From positions 1-54,737 of the forward strand of contig JAZSHI010000020.1 of the NCBI GenBank assembly GCA_045533195.1: a DNA stretch of 54,737 nt. Reading direction: 5' to 3'. Origin of the DNA: SIG607 sp045533195 (GTDB taxonomy: Bacteria; Bacillota; Clostridia; Oscillospirales; Acutalibacteraceae). Every line of letters begins with the position of its first letter. Positions within the stretch are counted from its first letter, which is position 1. Of this stretch, positions 7,451 through 14,907 are shown piece by piece. The translations under genes were made by a program, and so were the position numbers. The notes beneath the pieces are model-generated. The model was given only the letters and a program-made list of their open reading frames with translations. It did no database searches and was not told the origin of the DNA.

Positions 7451-8257
7451 TCAGTTTAATTCTTTATACGACTCTTCCACTACCATTTGCGGTGTGACGT
7501 CGGTTTTAATTTCATAAGTATCGGTTTTTTCAATATAACAAAGATATTCGATATTGCCCTCAGGTCCCTTTATGGGAGAAAAGGTAAGACCTAAAAGGGT
7601 GAATAAATTTTCTTTAAGAAGGGTGAAAATCTTTTCAATAACGGCAATGTGAACGTTTTTATCTCTTACTACACCCTTTTTGCCGACGCCCTCTTTCCCT
7701 GCTTCAAACTGCGGTTTTATAAGACATACGGCTCTGCCGCCGTCCTTCATCAAGGTTCTCATAACGGGCAAAATATGAGAAAGAGATATAAAGGAAACAT
7801 CAACACTTGCAAAATCAAGGGGCAAATCAACCTGTTCGCTGGTTACGTATCTGAAATTGGTACGTTCGAGATTAACTACCCTTTCATCACATCTCAGCTT
7901 CCAAGCAAGTTGACCGTAGCCAACGTCAATAGCATAAACCTTTACTGCTCCGTTTTGAAGCATACAGTCGGTGAAACCACCTGTTGAAGCGCCGATATCG
8001 GCACAAACGCAGTTATTTAGTGAAATATCAAAGCATTTCATTGCCTTTTCAAGCTTAAGACCGCCTCTGCTGACGTAAGGGAGCTTATCGCCTCGTACCT
8101 CGATTACATCATCTGGTTTAACGTTATCTCCGGCTTTGTCGCATTTTTGATTATTAACAAAAACAATTCCCGCCATTATAAGCGCCTTGGCTTTTTCTCT
8201 GCTTTCGGCATGACCGCCGTTAACAAGAGCAACATCAAGTCTTATCTTATCGCTCAC
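7451..8257 (-). CDS. tlyA: TlyA-family rRNA 2'-O-methyltransferase (hemolysin A family)
   Basis: A 268-residue protein with an N-terminal S4 RNA-binding domain (about 4-65, RLDVALVNGG...AKALIMAGIVFVN). An FtsJ/RrmJ-type methyltransferase domain follows, with SAM-binding ADIGASTGGFTDCML near residue 87. The family methylates ribose in 16S/23S rRNA in mycobacteria; the clostridial substrate is inferred. Translation starts at GTG, which overlaps the dxs stop as GTGA (8254-8257), so the genes are tightly coupled. Confidence 0.92.
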   Translation of the reverse strand: MSDKIRLDVALVNGGHAESREKAKALIMAGIVFVNNQKCDKAGDNVKPDDVIEVRGDKLPYVSRGGLKLEKAMKCFDISLNNCVCADIGASTGGFTDCMLQNGAVKVYAIDVGYGQLAWKLRCDERVVNLERTNFRYVTSEQVDLPLDFASVDVSFISLSHILPVMRTLMKDGGRAVCLIKPQFEAGKEGVGKKGVVRDKNVHIAVIEKIFTLLKENLFTLLGLTFSPIKGPEGNIEYLCYIEKTDTYEIKTDVTPQMVVEESYKELN

Positions 8258-10077
8258 TTAATTACTCCTAACATAGCTTTTTTATCCAGATTATATTTAG
8301 AAAGCTGTCGTTCAACTGATGCACAGCTGACAAATGAATCATTAACAGCATTTATTACTATTTCTCCCTTATAGCCTTTTTCATTAAGCGCAGAAGAAAG
8401 CTGTTCACTTATTCCGCCAGATTTAATGCCTTCTTCAAAAAAGCAAAGCCTTTTATATTTAAAAAGCTCATCTAAAAGCTCATCATCAAAGGGCGAAAGT
8501 TTATTAAGCTTAACAAATGAAACGCAATTTTCATAAGCTACCTCATAGGCAAAAAATGACAGTCTGCCAAAGGTAACTAAAGCTGTATCGGAAACCATAC
8601 CGAAAACATCAAAATTTTTATCGGTAAAGGGAAATAAATCCTTTTTAAGCTCTTTTCCCCTTGGATAGCGAAGGGCTACAGGAAAAGAAAAATCAGTGGT
8701 TTTAGCAAGTACACCTCTTAATTCCTCAAAGGAAGCGGGTGAATAAACGGTCATATTAGGGATAGAAGTTAAAAAGGATATATCAAAAAGGCCTTGATGG
8801 GTTTTACCGTCCTCACCTACTAAACCTGCTCTGTCAACAAGAATTTTAACGGGAAGGCCACCTATGGCAACGTCGTGAATAATCTGGTCGAAGGCACGTT
8901 GCAAAAAGGAAGAATAAACAGCAAAATAAGGCTTTAAGCCACCCTTTGCAAGACCTGCAGAAAAGGTCATAGCGTGTTCCTCGGCAATTCCAACGTCAAA
9001 GAATCTGTCTGAAAAACGCTGAGAAAATTCATTTAGTCCCGTACCCTCAGCCATAGCGGCAGTTATTGCGCATATTTTATCATCCTTTTCGGCAAGGGAG
9101 CAAAGTGTTTCGCCCATAATAGCCGAATAGTCGGTTTTTATTCTTTCTTCAATGCCTTTTTTGAGGTCAAAAGCCGCTACTCCGTGATATTTTCCTGCAT
9201 CCTTTTCAGCAAATTCATAGCCCTTACCCTTAACAGTAACAACGTGTAAAATGGTAGGTCTTTCCTGATTTTTTGCTATTGTTAAAAGGTTTATAACCTC
9301 TTTAAGATTGTGTCCGTCAACGGGGCCCAGATAATTCAGACCAAGTCCTTCAAACACGTTGCTGTGATAAATTGCGTTTTTCAGAACTATTTTGGAACGG
9401 AATAAAAGCTTATATAAAAACCTACCGATTAAGGGAATAGAATTAAGAAAACGTCCAAGGCTATCCTTAAAGCTATGGTATGAGCTTTTGGAACGGATTT
9501 TATTAAGATGACGGGCAAGAGAGCCCACGTTCTGCGAAATGGACATTTCGTTATCATTTAAAACTATAAGAAACTTGGCTTTATCGGCACCGATATTATT
9601 AATGGCTTCAAAAACCATACCGCCTGTCATAGCGCCGTCACCCACAACTGCTACGGCTGTGCCCTTAGCACCGCTTATCCTTTTTGCCTTATATATGCCG
9701 TATGCGGCAGAAACAGCACTACTGCTGTGACCGCTTACAAAAGCATCATATTCCGATTCACTCGGGTCTGTAAAGCCCGAAATACCGTTTTCAGATCTTA
9801 AGGTATTAAAAGACTTAAATCTGCCTGTAAGCAGCTTATGTGTATAGCTTTGATGTCCTACGTCAAATAAAACTGAATCATCGGGAGAATCAAAAACCCT
9901 GTGAAGCGCAACGGTAAGCTCAACTGAGCCAAGGTTCGAAGCAAGATGACCGCCGTTTTTACTTACAGTATTAATAATGCAGTCTCTTATTTCCTCACAC
10001 AAGGTAGTTAGCTGTTCCATACTCAGCGACTTTAACTGCTTTGGAGATTCAATTGTATTTAAAATTTTATATTCCAA
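8254..10077 (-). CDS. dxs: 1-deoxy-D-xylulose-5-phosphate synthase
   Basis: A 607-residue thiamine-diphosphate enzyme that condenses pyruvate and glyceraldehyde-3-phosphate, the first step of the MEP isoprenoid pathway. Seen motifs are HLASNLGSVELT, the ThDP-binding GDGAMTGGMVFEA, DGHNLKEV and the catalytic-glutamate segment FDVGIAEEHAMTFSAG. The C-terminal transketolase domain ends near residue 600. The in-frame start at 10077 is TTG, with AGGGA upstream; no in-frame ATG lies near. It sits directly after ispA in the operon. Confidence 0.96.
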   Translation of the reverse strand: MEYKILNTIESPKQLKSLSMEQLTTLCEEIRDCIINTVSKNGGHLASNLGSVELTVALHRVFDSPDDSVLFDVGHQSYTHKLLTGRFKSFNTLRSENGISGFTDPSESEYDAFVSGHSSSAVSAAYGIYKAKRISGAKGTAVAVVGDGAMTGGMVFEAINNIGADKAKFLIVLNDNEMSISQNVGSLARHLNKIRSKSSYHSFKDSLGRFLNSIPLIGRFLYKLLFRSKIVLKNAIYHSNVFEGLGLNYLGPVDGHNLKEVINLLTIAKNQERPTILHVVTVKGKGYEFAEKDAGKYHGVAAFDLKKGIEERIKTDYSAIMGETLCSLAEKDDKICAITAAMAEGTGLNEFSQRFSDRFFDVGIAEEHAMTFSAGLAKGGLKPYFAVYSSFLQRAFDQIIHDVAIGGLPVKILVDRAGLVGEDGKTHQGLFDISFLTSIPNMTVYSPASFEELRGVLAKTTDFSFPVALRYPRGKELKKDLFPFTDKNFDVFGMVSDTALVTFGRLSFFAYEVAYENCVSFVKLNKLSPFDDELLDELFKYKRLCFFEEGIKSGGISEQLSSALNEKGYKGEIVINAVNDSFVSCASVERQLSKYNLDKKAMLGVIK

Positions 10078-10088
10078 AAAATCATTCC

Positions 10089-10967
10089 CTAACTTTTTCG
10101 CTGAGCAAGATACATAGTGAGTTCTCGTAAAAATGTTGTATCGCCGTCGAATTTATCTAAAGCTTCAAGAGCCTTTTTGGTAAGTTCATTAACCATTTCC
10201 TTACATTTTTCCATTCCGTAGAGGCTAAGATATGTAGATTTTTGGTTTTTAGCATCACTGCCTGTCGGCTTTCCTAAGGTAACGGTATCTGAGGTGAAAT
10301 CAAGTATATCATCAACTATCTGAAAGCAGATACCAAGATTTATACCGTATTGGTCGGCAGCCTCCAGCTGTTCCTTACTGCCTCCAGCCAAAATTACACC
10401 GATTTTAGCAGCAGCTCGTAACAGCCCTGCTGTTTTTAATAAATTCAGTTCATTAATCAGCTCGGCTTCAACCTTTTTGCCTTCGCTTTCAAGGTCAATA
10501 ACCTGACCGCCTGCCATTCCTTTATATCCCGAAAGAAGCGAAAGTTCCTTTATAGCGGCTAAAATTCGCTCACAGGGAATGTCTTTTGTATCCCCTGCAA
10601 CATAAAAGGCGTGAGTCAGTAATCCGTCACCTGCAAGTAATGCTATATCCTCGCCAAAGACCTTGTGATTAGAAGGCTTTCCTCTACGCATATCATCATC
10701 ATCCATACAGGGTAAATCGTCGTGGATAAGAGAATAGGTATGTATCATTTCAAGGGCGACAGCAAAGTTTATTGCATTATCATCAGTCCCTGAGCAAATT
10801 TTATAAAACTGCATAAGCAAAGCAGGACGGATTCTTTTTCCACCCAAAAGAAAACTGTAACGCATTGCATCGGTAAGATTTTTATAATTTGAATTTACAT
10901 CGGGAAGATATTTATTAAAGGTATCTTCAATTACCCTATTATAATTATTTAAAACTGTATTAATCAC
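10089..10967 (-). CDS. ispA: Polyprenyl diphosphate synthase (farnesyl diphosphate synthase type)
   Basis: A 292-residue trans-isoprenyl diphosphate synthase that elongates DMAPP/GPP with IPP. The first Asp-rich motif, DDLPCMDDDDMRRGKPSNHK, has the spacing typical of bacterial FPP/GGPP synthases; the second is FQIVDDILDF. GGKRIRPAL binds diphosphate. Product length (C15 or C20) cannot be fixed by eye. The start is a GTG two bases after the xseB stop. The partnership with dxs and the exonuclease VII genes is standard for Clostridia and Bacilli. Confidence 0.93.
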   Translation of the reverse strand: MINTVLNNYNRVIEDTFNKYLPDVNSNYKNLTDAMRYSFLLGGKRIRPALLMQFYKICSGTDDNAINFAVALEMIHTYSLIHDDLPCMDDDDMRRGKPSNHKVFGEDIALLAGDGLLTHAFYVAGDTKDIPCERILAAIKELSLLSGYKGMAGGQVIDLESEGKKVEAELINELNLLKTAGLLRAAAKIGVILAGGSKEQLEAADQYGINLGICFQIVDDILDFTSDTVTLGKPTGSDAKNQKSTYLSLYGMEKCKEMVNELTKKALEALDKFDGDTTFLRELTMYLAQRKS

Positions 10968-10969
10968 GT

Positions 10970-11158
10970 TTATTCTGCCTTTTCAAGTTCGCTAAGCTCT
11001 GTAATTTTAAGCTTAGCATCGTTTAATTTTTCGGTACATTCCTTAGATAACTTTATGGCCTGTTCATAAAGAGCTACCGATTGGTCCAGACTGCATTTAC
11101 CGCTTTCAAGCTGCTTTGCAATTTCTTCAAGGGCAGTTAAAGCTTCTTCAAAAGTCAT
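10970..11158 (-). CDS. xseB: Exodeoxyribonuclease VII small subunit
   Basis: A 62-residue helical small subunit that assembles with XseA into the ssDNA-specific exonuclease VII. The family motif is visible: MTFEEALTALEEIAKQLESG, then LDQSVALYEQAIKL. I chose the ATG at 11158 because it overlaps the xseA stop as ATGA and has AGGAGG about 8 bases upstream; the open frame runs ten codons further into xseA but lacks support. Confidence 0.95.
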   Translation of the reverse strand: MTFEEALTALEEIAKQLESGKCSLDQSVALYEQAIKLSKECTEKLNDAKLKITELSELEKAE

Positions 11159-12372
11159 TCGATTTCCTCCTTTTCGGTTACAATGCAACCGATTTTACCG
11201 TCAATTAAGTTAAGAGTAATTTTATCATCAAGTTTAACGTCGTTAATACTTGTTACTGCAATGCCGTCTATTTGGGCAAAAGCATAGCCTCGGCACATTG
11301 TTCTCAGTGGGCTTAAAGCGTCAATTTTTGAAACAAGAGTATGAAACTCGCTTTCCTTTTTCTCATAATTGTTTTTTATACTCAAAAGCACTTTATCCGA
11401 AAGAGTATCAAGAAGAAAACTTCTTTCCTCAACAATACGCAAAGGCGAAGCCAGAGAAGGTCGCGAAACTATCGAATTAAGCCTTGAGAAAAGAAACTCA
11501 ATACGAGAAACTACCGTTTGCCTACATCTTTGCCTTAAAGAGTCAACTTTATTTAAAACATCAAAATAATCGGGAACACAAAGCTCGGCAGCAGCTGACG
11601 GTGTGGGAGCGCGAAGGTCAGCAACCAAATCACAAATAGTAAAATCTATTTCGTGACCGACAGCCGAAACAACGGGAATGGGAGATTCATAAATCTTTCT
11701 GGCTAAGGCTTCGTCATTAAAGGCATCAAGGTCTTCCTTTGAGCCTCCTCCTCTGCCGATAATAATGGTATCAATTTTATCGGCTGTTGCATAAACACGC
11801 TTCAGAGCACTGATAAGTTCTTTAACTGCAAGATCTCCCTGAACAGAAGCGCTGCAAACAACAACCTCACATACAGGATATCTTCGTTTAATTACGTTTA
11901 TAATATCCTGCAAAGCGGCGCCGGTACCCGAAGTAATAACAGCAATTCTTTTAGGAAATACTACTAATTTTCGTTTACTGTCGGCATCAAATAAGCCTTC
12001 TTTTTGCAGTTTTTCCTTTAAAAGCTTTAAAGCAAGAAGCTTATCTCCAAGTCCCTGCTCTTCGCAGCCTTCAACGTAAAACTGATAGCCGCCGTCCTTT
12101 TCATAAATGGACACTCTACCGGTAAGGGTAATCTTAACCCCGTCATTAAGCGCAATTTTACATCTGTCGGCATAGCCCTTAAACATAACGCATTTAATGG
12201 ATGCATCGTTATCTGTCAAGGTAAAGTAGAGATGTCCGCTTGTGAAGTGGCGCTTAAAATTAGTGATCTCACCGCTGACACGACAAAAGGCAAGTCTTGG
12301 ATCGTTTTCAAGAAGCGACTTTACGTAAAAGTTAAGCTGACGTACCGTAAGCGGTTTTGACTGATTATTCAT
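11155..12372 (-). CDS. xseA: Exodeoxyribonuclease VII large subunit
   Basis: The 405-residue catalytic subunit of exonuclease VII. An N-terminal OB-fold (about 1-105, LTVRQLNFYVKSLLENDP) precedes the nuclease domain with KRIAVITSGTGAALQDII, IIIGRGGGSKEDLDAFNDE and VSAVGHEIDFTICDLVADLR. The C-terminal part is coiled-coil-prone and ends in the conserved SPLRTMCRGYAF segment. Both its start (with nusB) and stop (with xseB) overlap their neighbours by four bases. Confidence 0.96.
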   Translation of the reverse strand: MNNQSKPLTVRQLNFYVKSLLENDPRLAFCRVSGEITNFKRHFTSGHLYFTLTDNDASIKCVMFKGYADRCKIALNDGVKITLTGRVSIYEKDGGYQFYVEGCEEQGLGDKLLALKLLKEKLQKEGLFDADSKRKLVVFPKRIAVITSGTGAALQDIINVIKRRYPVCEVVVCSASVQGDLAVKELISALKRVYATADKIDTIIIGRGGGSKEDLDAFNDEALARKIYESPIPVVSAVGHEIDFTICDLVADLRAPTPSAAAELCVPDYFDVLNKVDSLRQRCRQTVVSRIEFLFSRLNSIVSRPSLASPLRIVEERSFLLDTLSDKVLLSIKNNYEKKESEFHTLVSKIDALSPLRTMCRGYAFAQIDGIAVTSINDVKLDDKITLNLIDGKIGCIVTEKEEIE

Positions 12373-12773
12373 CGTTTAACTTCAAGTTCCTGTGCAACGG
12401 TTCCCATTATTCCGTTAGCAAAGGCGCTATCCTTTTCGGTGGCATAATTTTTAATTAGCTCAACAGCTTCGTTAATGGAAACAGATACGGGAATATCTTC
12501 TCTATAGAGCATTTCATAAACGGCTATTCTCATACAAGCGAGAGCAACCTTGGAAATACGTGCTATAGACCATCCCTTAGAATTTTTTGAAATATAAGAA
12601 TCAATTTCATCAAGATGGTCATAAACGCCCACACTTACCTCTCTGACATAAGCGCTTTCGCTATAGTCACGAGCTTCAGCGGCACATTCGAATATTTCTT
12701 CCATTGTTTCTTCTCTGAACATTTTTTCAAAGACCATAATAAAAGCCTGTTCACGTTCTTTTTTTCTGTTCAT
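12369..12773 (-). CDS. nusB: Transcription antitermination factor NusB
   Basis: A 134-residue all-helical NusB, which with NusE/S10 binds boxA RNA in rRNA antitermination. It starts MNRKKEREQAFIMVFEKMF and ends with the family-typical AVELIKNYATEKDSAFANGIMG. It is the first gene of the nine-gene operon running to recN. An AGGTG ribosome site precedes the ATG. The upstream 139 bases are AT-rich and shared with the divergent DivIVA-like gene. Confidence 0.94.
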   Translation of the reverse strand: MNRKKEREQAFIMVFEKMFREETMEEIFECAAEARDYSESAYVREVSVGVYDHLDEIDSYISKNSKGWSIARISKVALACMRIAVYEMLYREDIPVSVSINEAVELIKNYATEKDSAFANGIMGTVAQELEVKR

Positions 12774-12881
12774 AAGGCACCTACCATTATATTAATCATA
12801 ATTATACATAATATATTTTAACTTATAATGCATATTTTTTCAAGCAAATATTGAATTTTAATGCAAAATATATATTTATAC

Positions 12882-12910
12882 TTGTAAAATATATAGTAAA
12901 TTGTTATAAT
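12882..12910 (+). promoter_or_regulatory. Predicted sigma-A promoter of the DivIVA-like/fumarase gene pair
   Basis: TTGTAA (12882-12887) and a perfect TATAAT (12905-12910) are separated by 17 bases. The start codon follows 23 bases later. Confidence 0.6.
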
Positions 12911-12933
12911 AAATGTCGAAAAGAGGGATATTT

Positions 12934-13458
12934 ATGTCAAAAGGTTTCAGAAAAAGTCTCTTCGGCTTTAATACAAGTGATGTTCTTGCATACATTTCTG
13001 CAAGTGATAAAGCCGCTAAAGTTAAAACCGACGAATTAAAAAATCAAATTTCCAACCTTAAACTGCAAAATGAAAAGTTAGCCGAGGCTAATAAAAACTT
13101 GGTTCAGAAAAATGCAGAATATGAGAGTAAAAAGGAACAGATACGTGTTATGAGCGAGAATGTTGCACGTATGTATCTTTCTGCTAAAACTACCTCTCAG
13201 CTTATGATAGAAAAGGCTGAGGAAAATCGTAAAATGCTGGAAAGCGAAAACAAAGAACAGTTAGAAGTTATAGAAAAAACCAATGAATCAATGCTGAATG
13301 TTAAAGAGCAAATAACCGCTACCACCGAAAGCTACTGCGAAACTTTATCAGAGCTTTGCGCTTCACTCGATAAAATTAAAGAGGAAATCGATAAAAACGG
13401 AAAAGATACCGATGAAGCAATAAAGCAGTTCAGCGATTTAGTTTCAAATCAGATATGA
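12934..13458 (+). CDS. DivIVA/coiled-coil cell-division-like protein
   Basis: A 174-residue protein starting MSKGFRKSLFGFNTSDVLAYI, which resembles the short N-terminal membrane-targeting domain of DivIVA/GpsB proteins (FxxxLxGYxxxDVxxFL). A long coiled coil from about residue 27 to 70 and a second helical region to the end follow. I chose the ATG at 12934, about 8 bases after GAGGG; an earlier in-frame ATG at 12913 overlaps that site. It may organise the cell pole or division site, but the partner is unknown. Its stop overlaps the next gene by ATGA, an odd pairing with a metabolic enzyme. Confidence 0.7.
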   Translation: MSKGFRKSLFGFNTSDVLAYISASDKAAKVKTDELKNQISNLKLQNEKLAEANKNLVQKNAEYESKKEQIRVMSENVARMYLSAKTTSQLMIEKAEENRKMLESENKEQLEVIEKTNESMLNVKEQITATTESYCETLSELCASLDKIKEEIDKNGKDTDEAIKQFSDLVSNQI

Positions 13459-13985
13459 ACACATATTATCTAAATACCGAAAGCCTTAGAAATCAAGCTG
13501 AGAAACTAACTGTAGGTGACAAGGTCTATTTATCGGGCACAGTTTATACCTCCCGAGATGCCGCCCACAAAAGAATTTTTGAGCTTATTGAAAAGGGCGA
13601 ACCACTTCCCTATCCCATTTACGATTCTGTTGTTTATTATGCAGGGCCTACACCTACTCCCAAAGGACTTGCTATAGGCAGCTGCGGTCCTACCACCTCA
13701 GGCAGAATGGACACCTATTCTCCAACCCTTCTTGATATGGGACAGATTTGTATGATAGGAAAAGGCGAAAGAAATCAAGCTGTACAGGATGCAATAATAA
13801 GAAACAAAGCCGTATATTTGTGTGCAATTGGCGGTTGCGGAGCGTTAGCGGCAAAATGTATAACCAAATGTGAAGTTATAGCATTTGAAGAACTGGGTTG
13901 CGAATCGGTTAAAAAACTCACCTTTAAAGACTTTCCCCTCACAGTAGCCATTGATTCAAAAGGAAACAATATTTTCAAAAGATAA
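13455..13985 (+). CDS. Fumarate hydratase class I beta-subunit (TtdB/FumA C-terminal family)
   Basis: A 176-residue protein of the Fe-S hydro-lyase beta family, which forms half of fumarase or L-tartrate dehydratase. Visible motifs are VYLSGTVYTSRDAAHKR, IGSCGPTTSGRMDTY and AIGGCGALAAKCI. The catalytic Fe-S cluster is carried by an alpha subunit that normally precedes it; none is encoded here, and the upstream neighbour is the coiled-coil gene it overlaps. The alpha subunit may lie elsewhere in the genome. A strong terminator follows immediately. Confidence 0.88.
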   Translation: MNTYYLNTESLRNQAEKLTVGDKVYLSGTVYTSRDAAHKRIFELIEKGEPLPYPIYDSVVYYAGPTPTPKGLAIGSCGPTTSGRMDTYSPTLLDMGQICMIGKGERNQAVQDAIIRNKAVYLCAIGGCGALAAKCITKCEVIAFEELGCESVKKLTFKDFPLTVAIDSKGNNIFKR

Positions 13986-14017
13986 AACCCATCTGACTAT
14001 CAGATGGGTTTATTTTT
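13985..14017 (+). terminator. Rho-independent terminator, shared by convergent genes
   Basis: AAACCCATCTGA (13985-13996) and TCAGATGGGTTT (14000-14011) form a perfect 12-bp stem with a 3-base loop and TATTTTT after it. The A-rich left flank lets it also serve the PHP gene ending at 14016. Confidence 0.85.
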
Positions 14018-14813
14018 ATAAAGCTATTTCATCAAAGGTTTTGCCGTTAAAGACGTAATGGGATTTAAAGCCAATATCTTTGGCAATTTGAGCCGATTCA
14101 TTAAAGAAATAATCAATATTTTTTGGATTATGAGAATCGGCATTGATAACGATTCTTCCACCAAGAGAATGTATTAAACCAAGAAGCACCTTATCGGGAT
14201 AGGGCACGGTTCTGTAGCCTCTGGAAATTGCGCCTGTATTAATTTCAAAAATATCGCAATATTTTATGGTTTCCTTTAAGGCTTCCTTAGCAATATCGTA
14301 GTATTTTTCATCCTCAGGCATAAGAGAAAACTTAGCAAGTACGTCAAAATGACCGATTATATCGGGTTTGTTTTTACGTGCATGGTCAATTACCAGTTCA
14401 AAGTAGTGCTTCGCCATATCGTAAATATTGCCACCGAAAGCATCGGCTACACAGTCGAGCTGCTGCTTTGCAGAATGGTCAACAGGATAGCAAATGTCAT
14501 TTTTAATTATGTAATGCACCGAAGCAATTATATAATCGAACTTTTCTCTTTGGATTTCAGAAAAATAGTCCATTTCAAGACCGCAAAATACGGGAATAGT
14601 ATTTTTATATTCCTCTTTAAGTCTGTTTATCTCAGCAATATACTCAGGATAGTCCTTCTTCTTCATACAGTAGCTTGTATCACAAGGAGTAAAGCTATGG
14701 TCGGAAAAACCGATAGAAAGTAGGTTTTTGTTCACTGCTGAGTCAATATTCTCTTTAACCGTACCAACACCGTCAGAAAAAACAGTATGGTTATGTAAAC
14801 TTGAAAATCTCAT
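14016..14813 (-). CDS. PHP-domain phosphatase, histidinol-phosphatase (HisJ/HisK) type
   Basis: A 265-residue metal-dependent PHP phosphoesterase. The N-terminal metal motif HNHTVFSDG, the mid-chain HFDVLAKF and the C-terminal NADSHNPKNI supply the His/Asp ligands typical of histidinol phosphatase. That enzyme converts histidinol phosphate to histidinol in histidine synthesis. No other his gene is nearby, so the substrate is by family only. I prefer the ATG at 14813 (with GGGTGA upstream) to the TTG four codons earlier. Confidence 0.8.
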   Translation of the reverse strand: MRFSSLHNHTVFSDGVGTVKENIDSAVNKNLLSIGFSDHSFTPCDTSYCMKKKDYPEYIAEINRLKEEYKNTIPVFCGLEMDYFSEIQREKFDYIIASVHYIIKNDICYPVDHSAKQQLDCVADAFGGNIYDMAKHYFELVIDHARKNKPDIIGHFDVLAKFSLMPEDEKYYDIAKEALKETIKYCDIFEINTGAISRGYRTVPYPDKVLLGLIHSLGGRIVINADSHNPKNIDYFFNESAQIAKDIGFKSHYVFNGKTFDEIAL

Positions 14814-14873
14814 ATTATCACCCAAAGAAATATTATATTCTTTTTGTATAAAAAGTCAATACTGATAAAGGAA

Positions 14874-14900
14874 AATCCCGACTCAAATGAAGTCGGGATT
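14874..14900 (-). terminator. Terminator of the hydrogenase operon
   Basis: AATCCCGACT (14874-14883) and AGTCGGGATT (14891-14900) form a perfect 10-bp stem with a 7-base loop, just after the hydA stop. On the minus strand TTTTCC follows the stem, a short T-tract. Confidence 0.75.
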
Positions 14901-14907
14901 ATATTTA

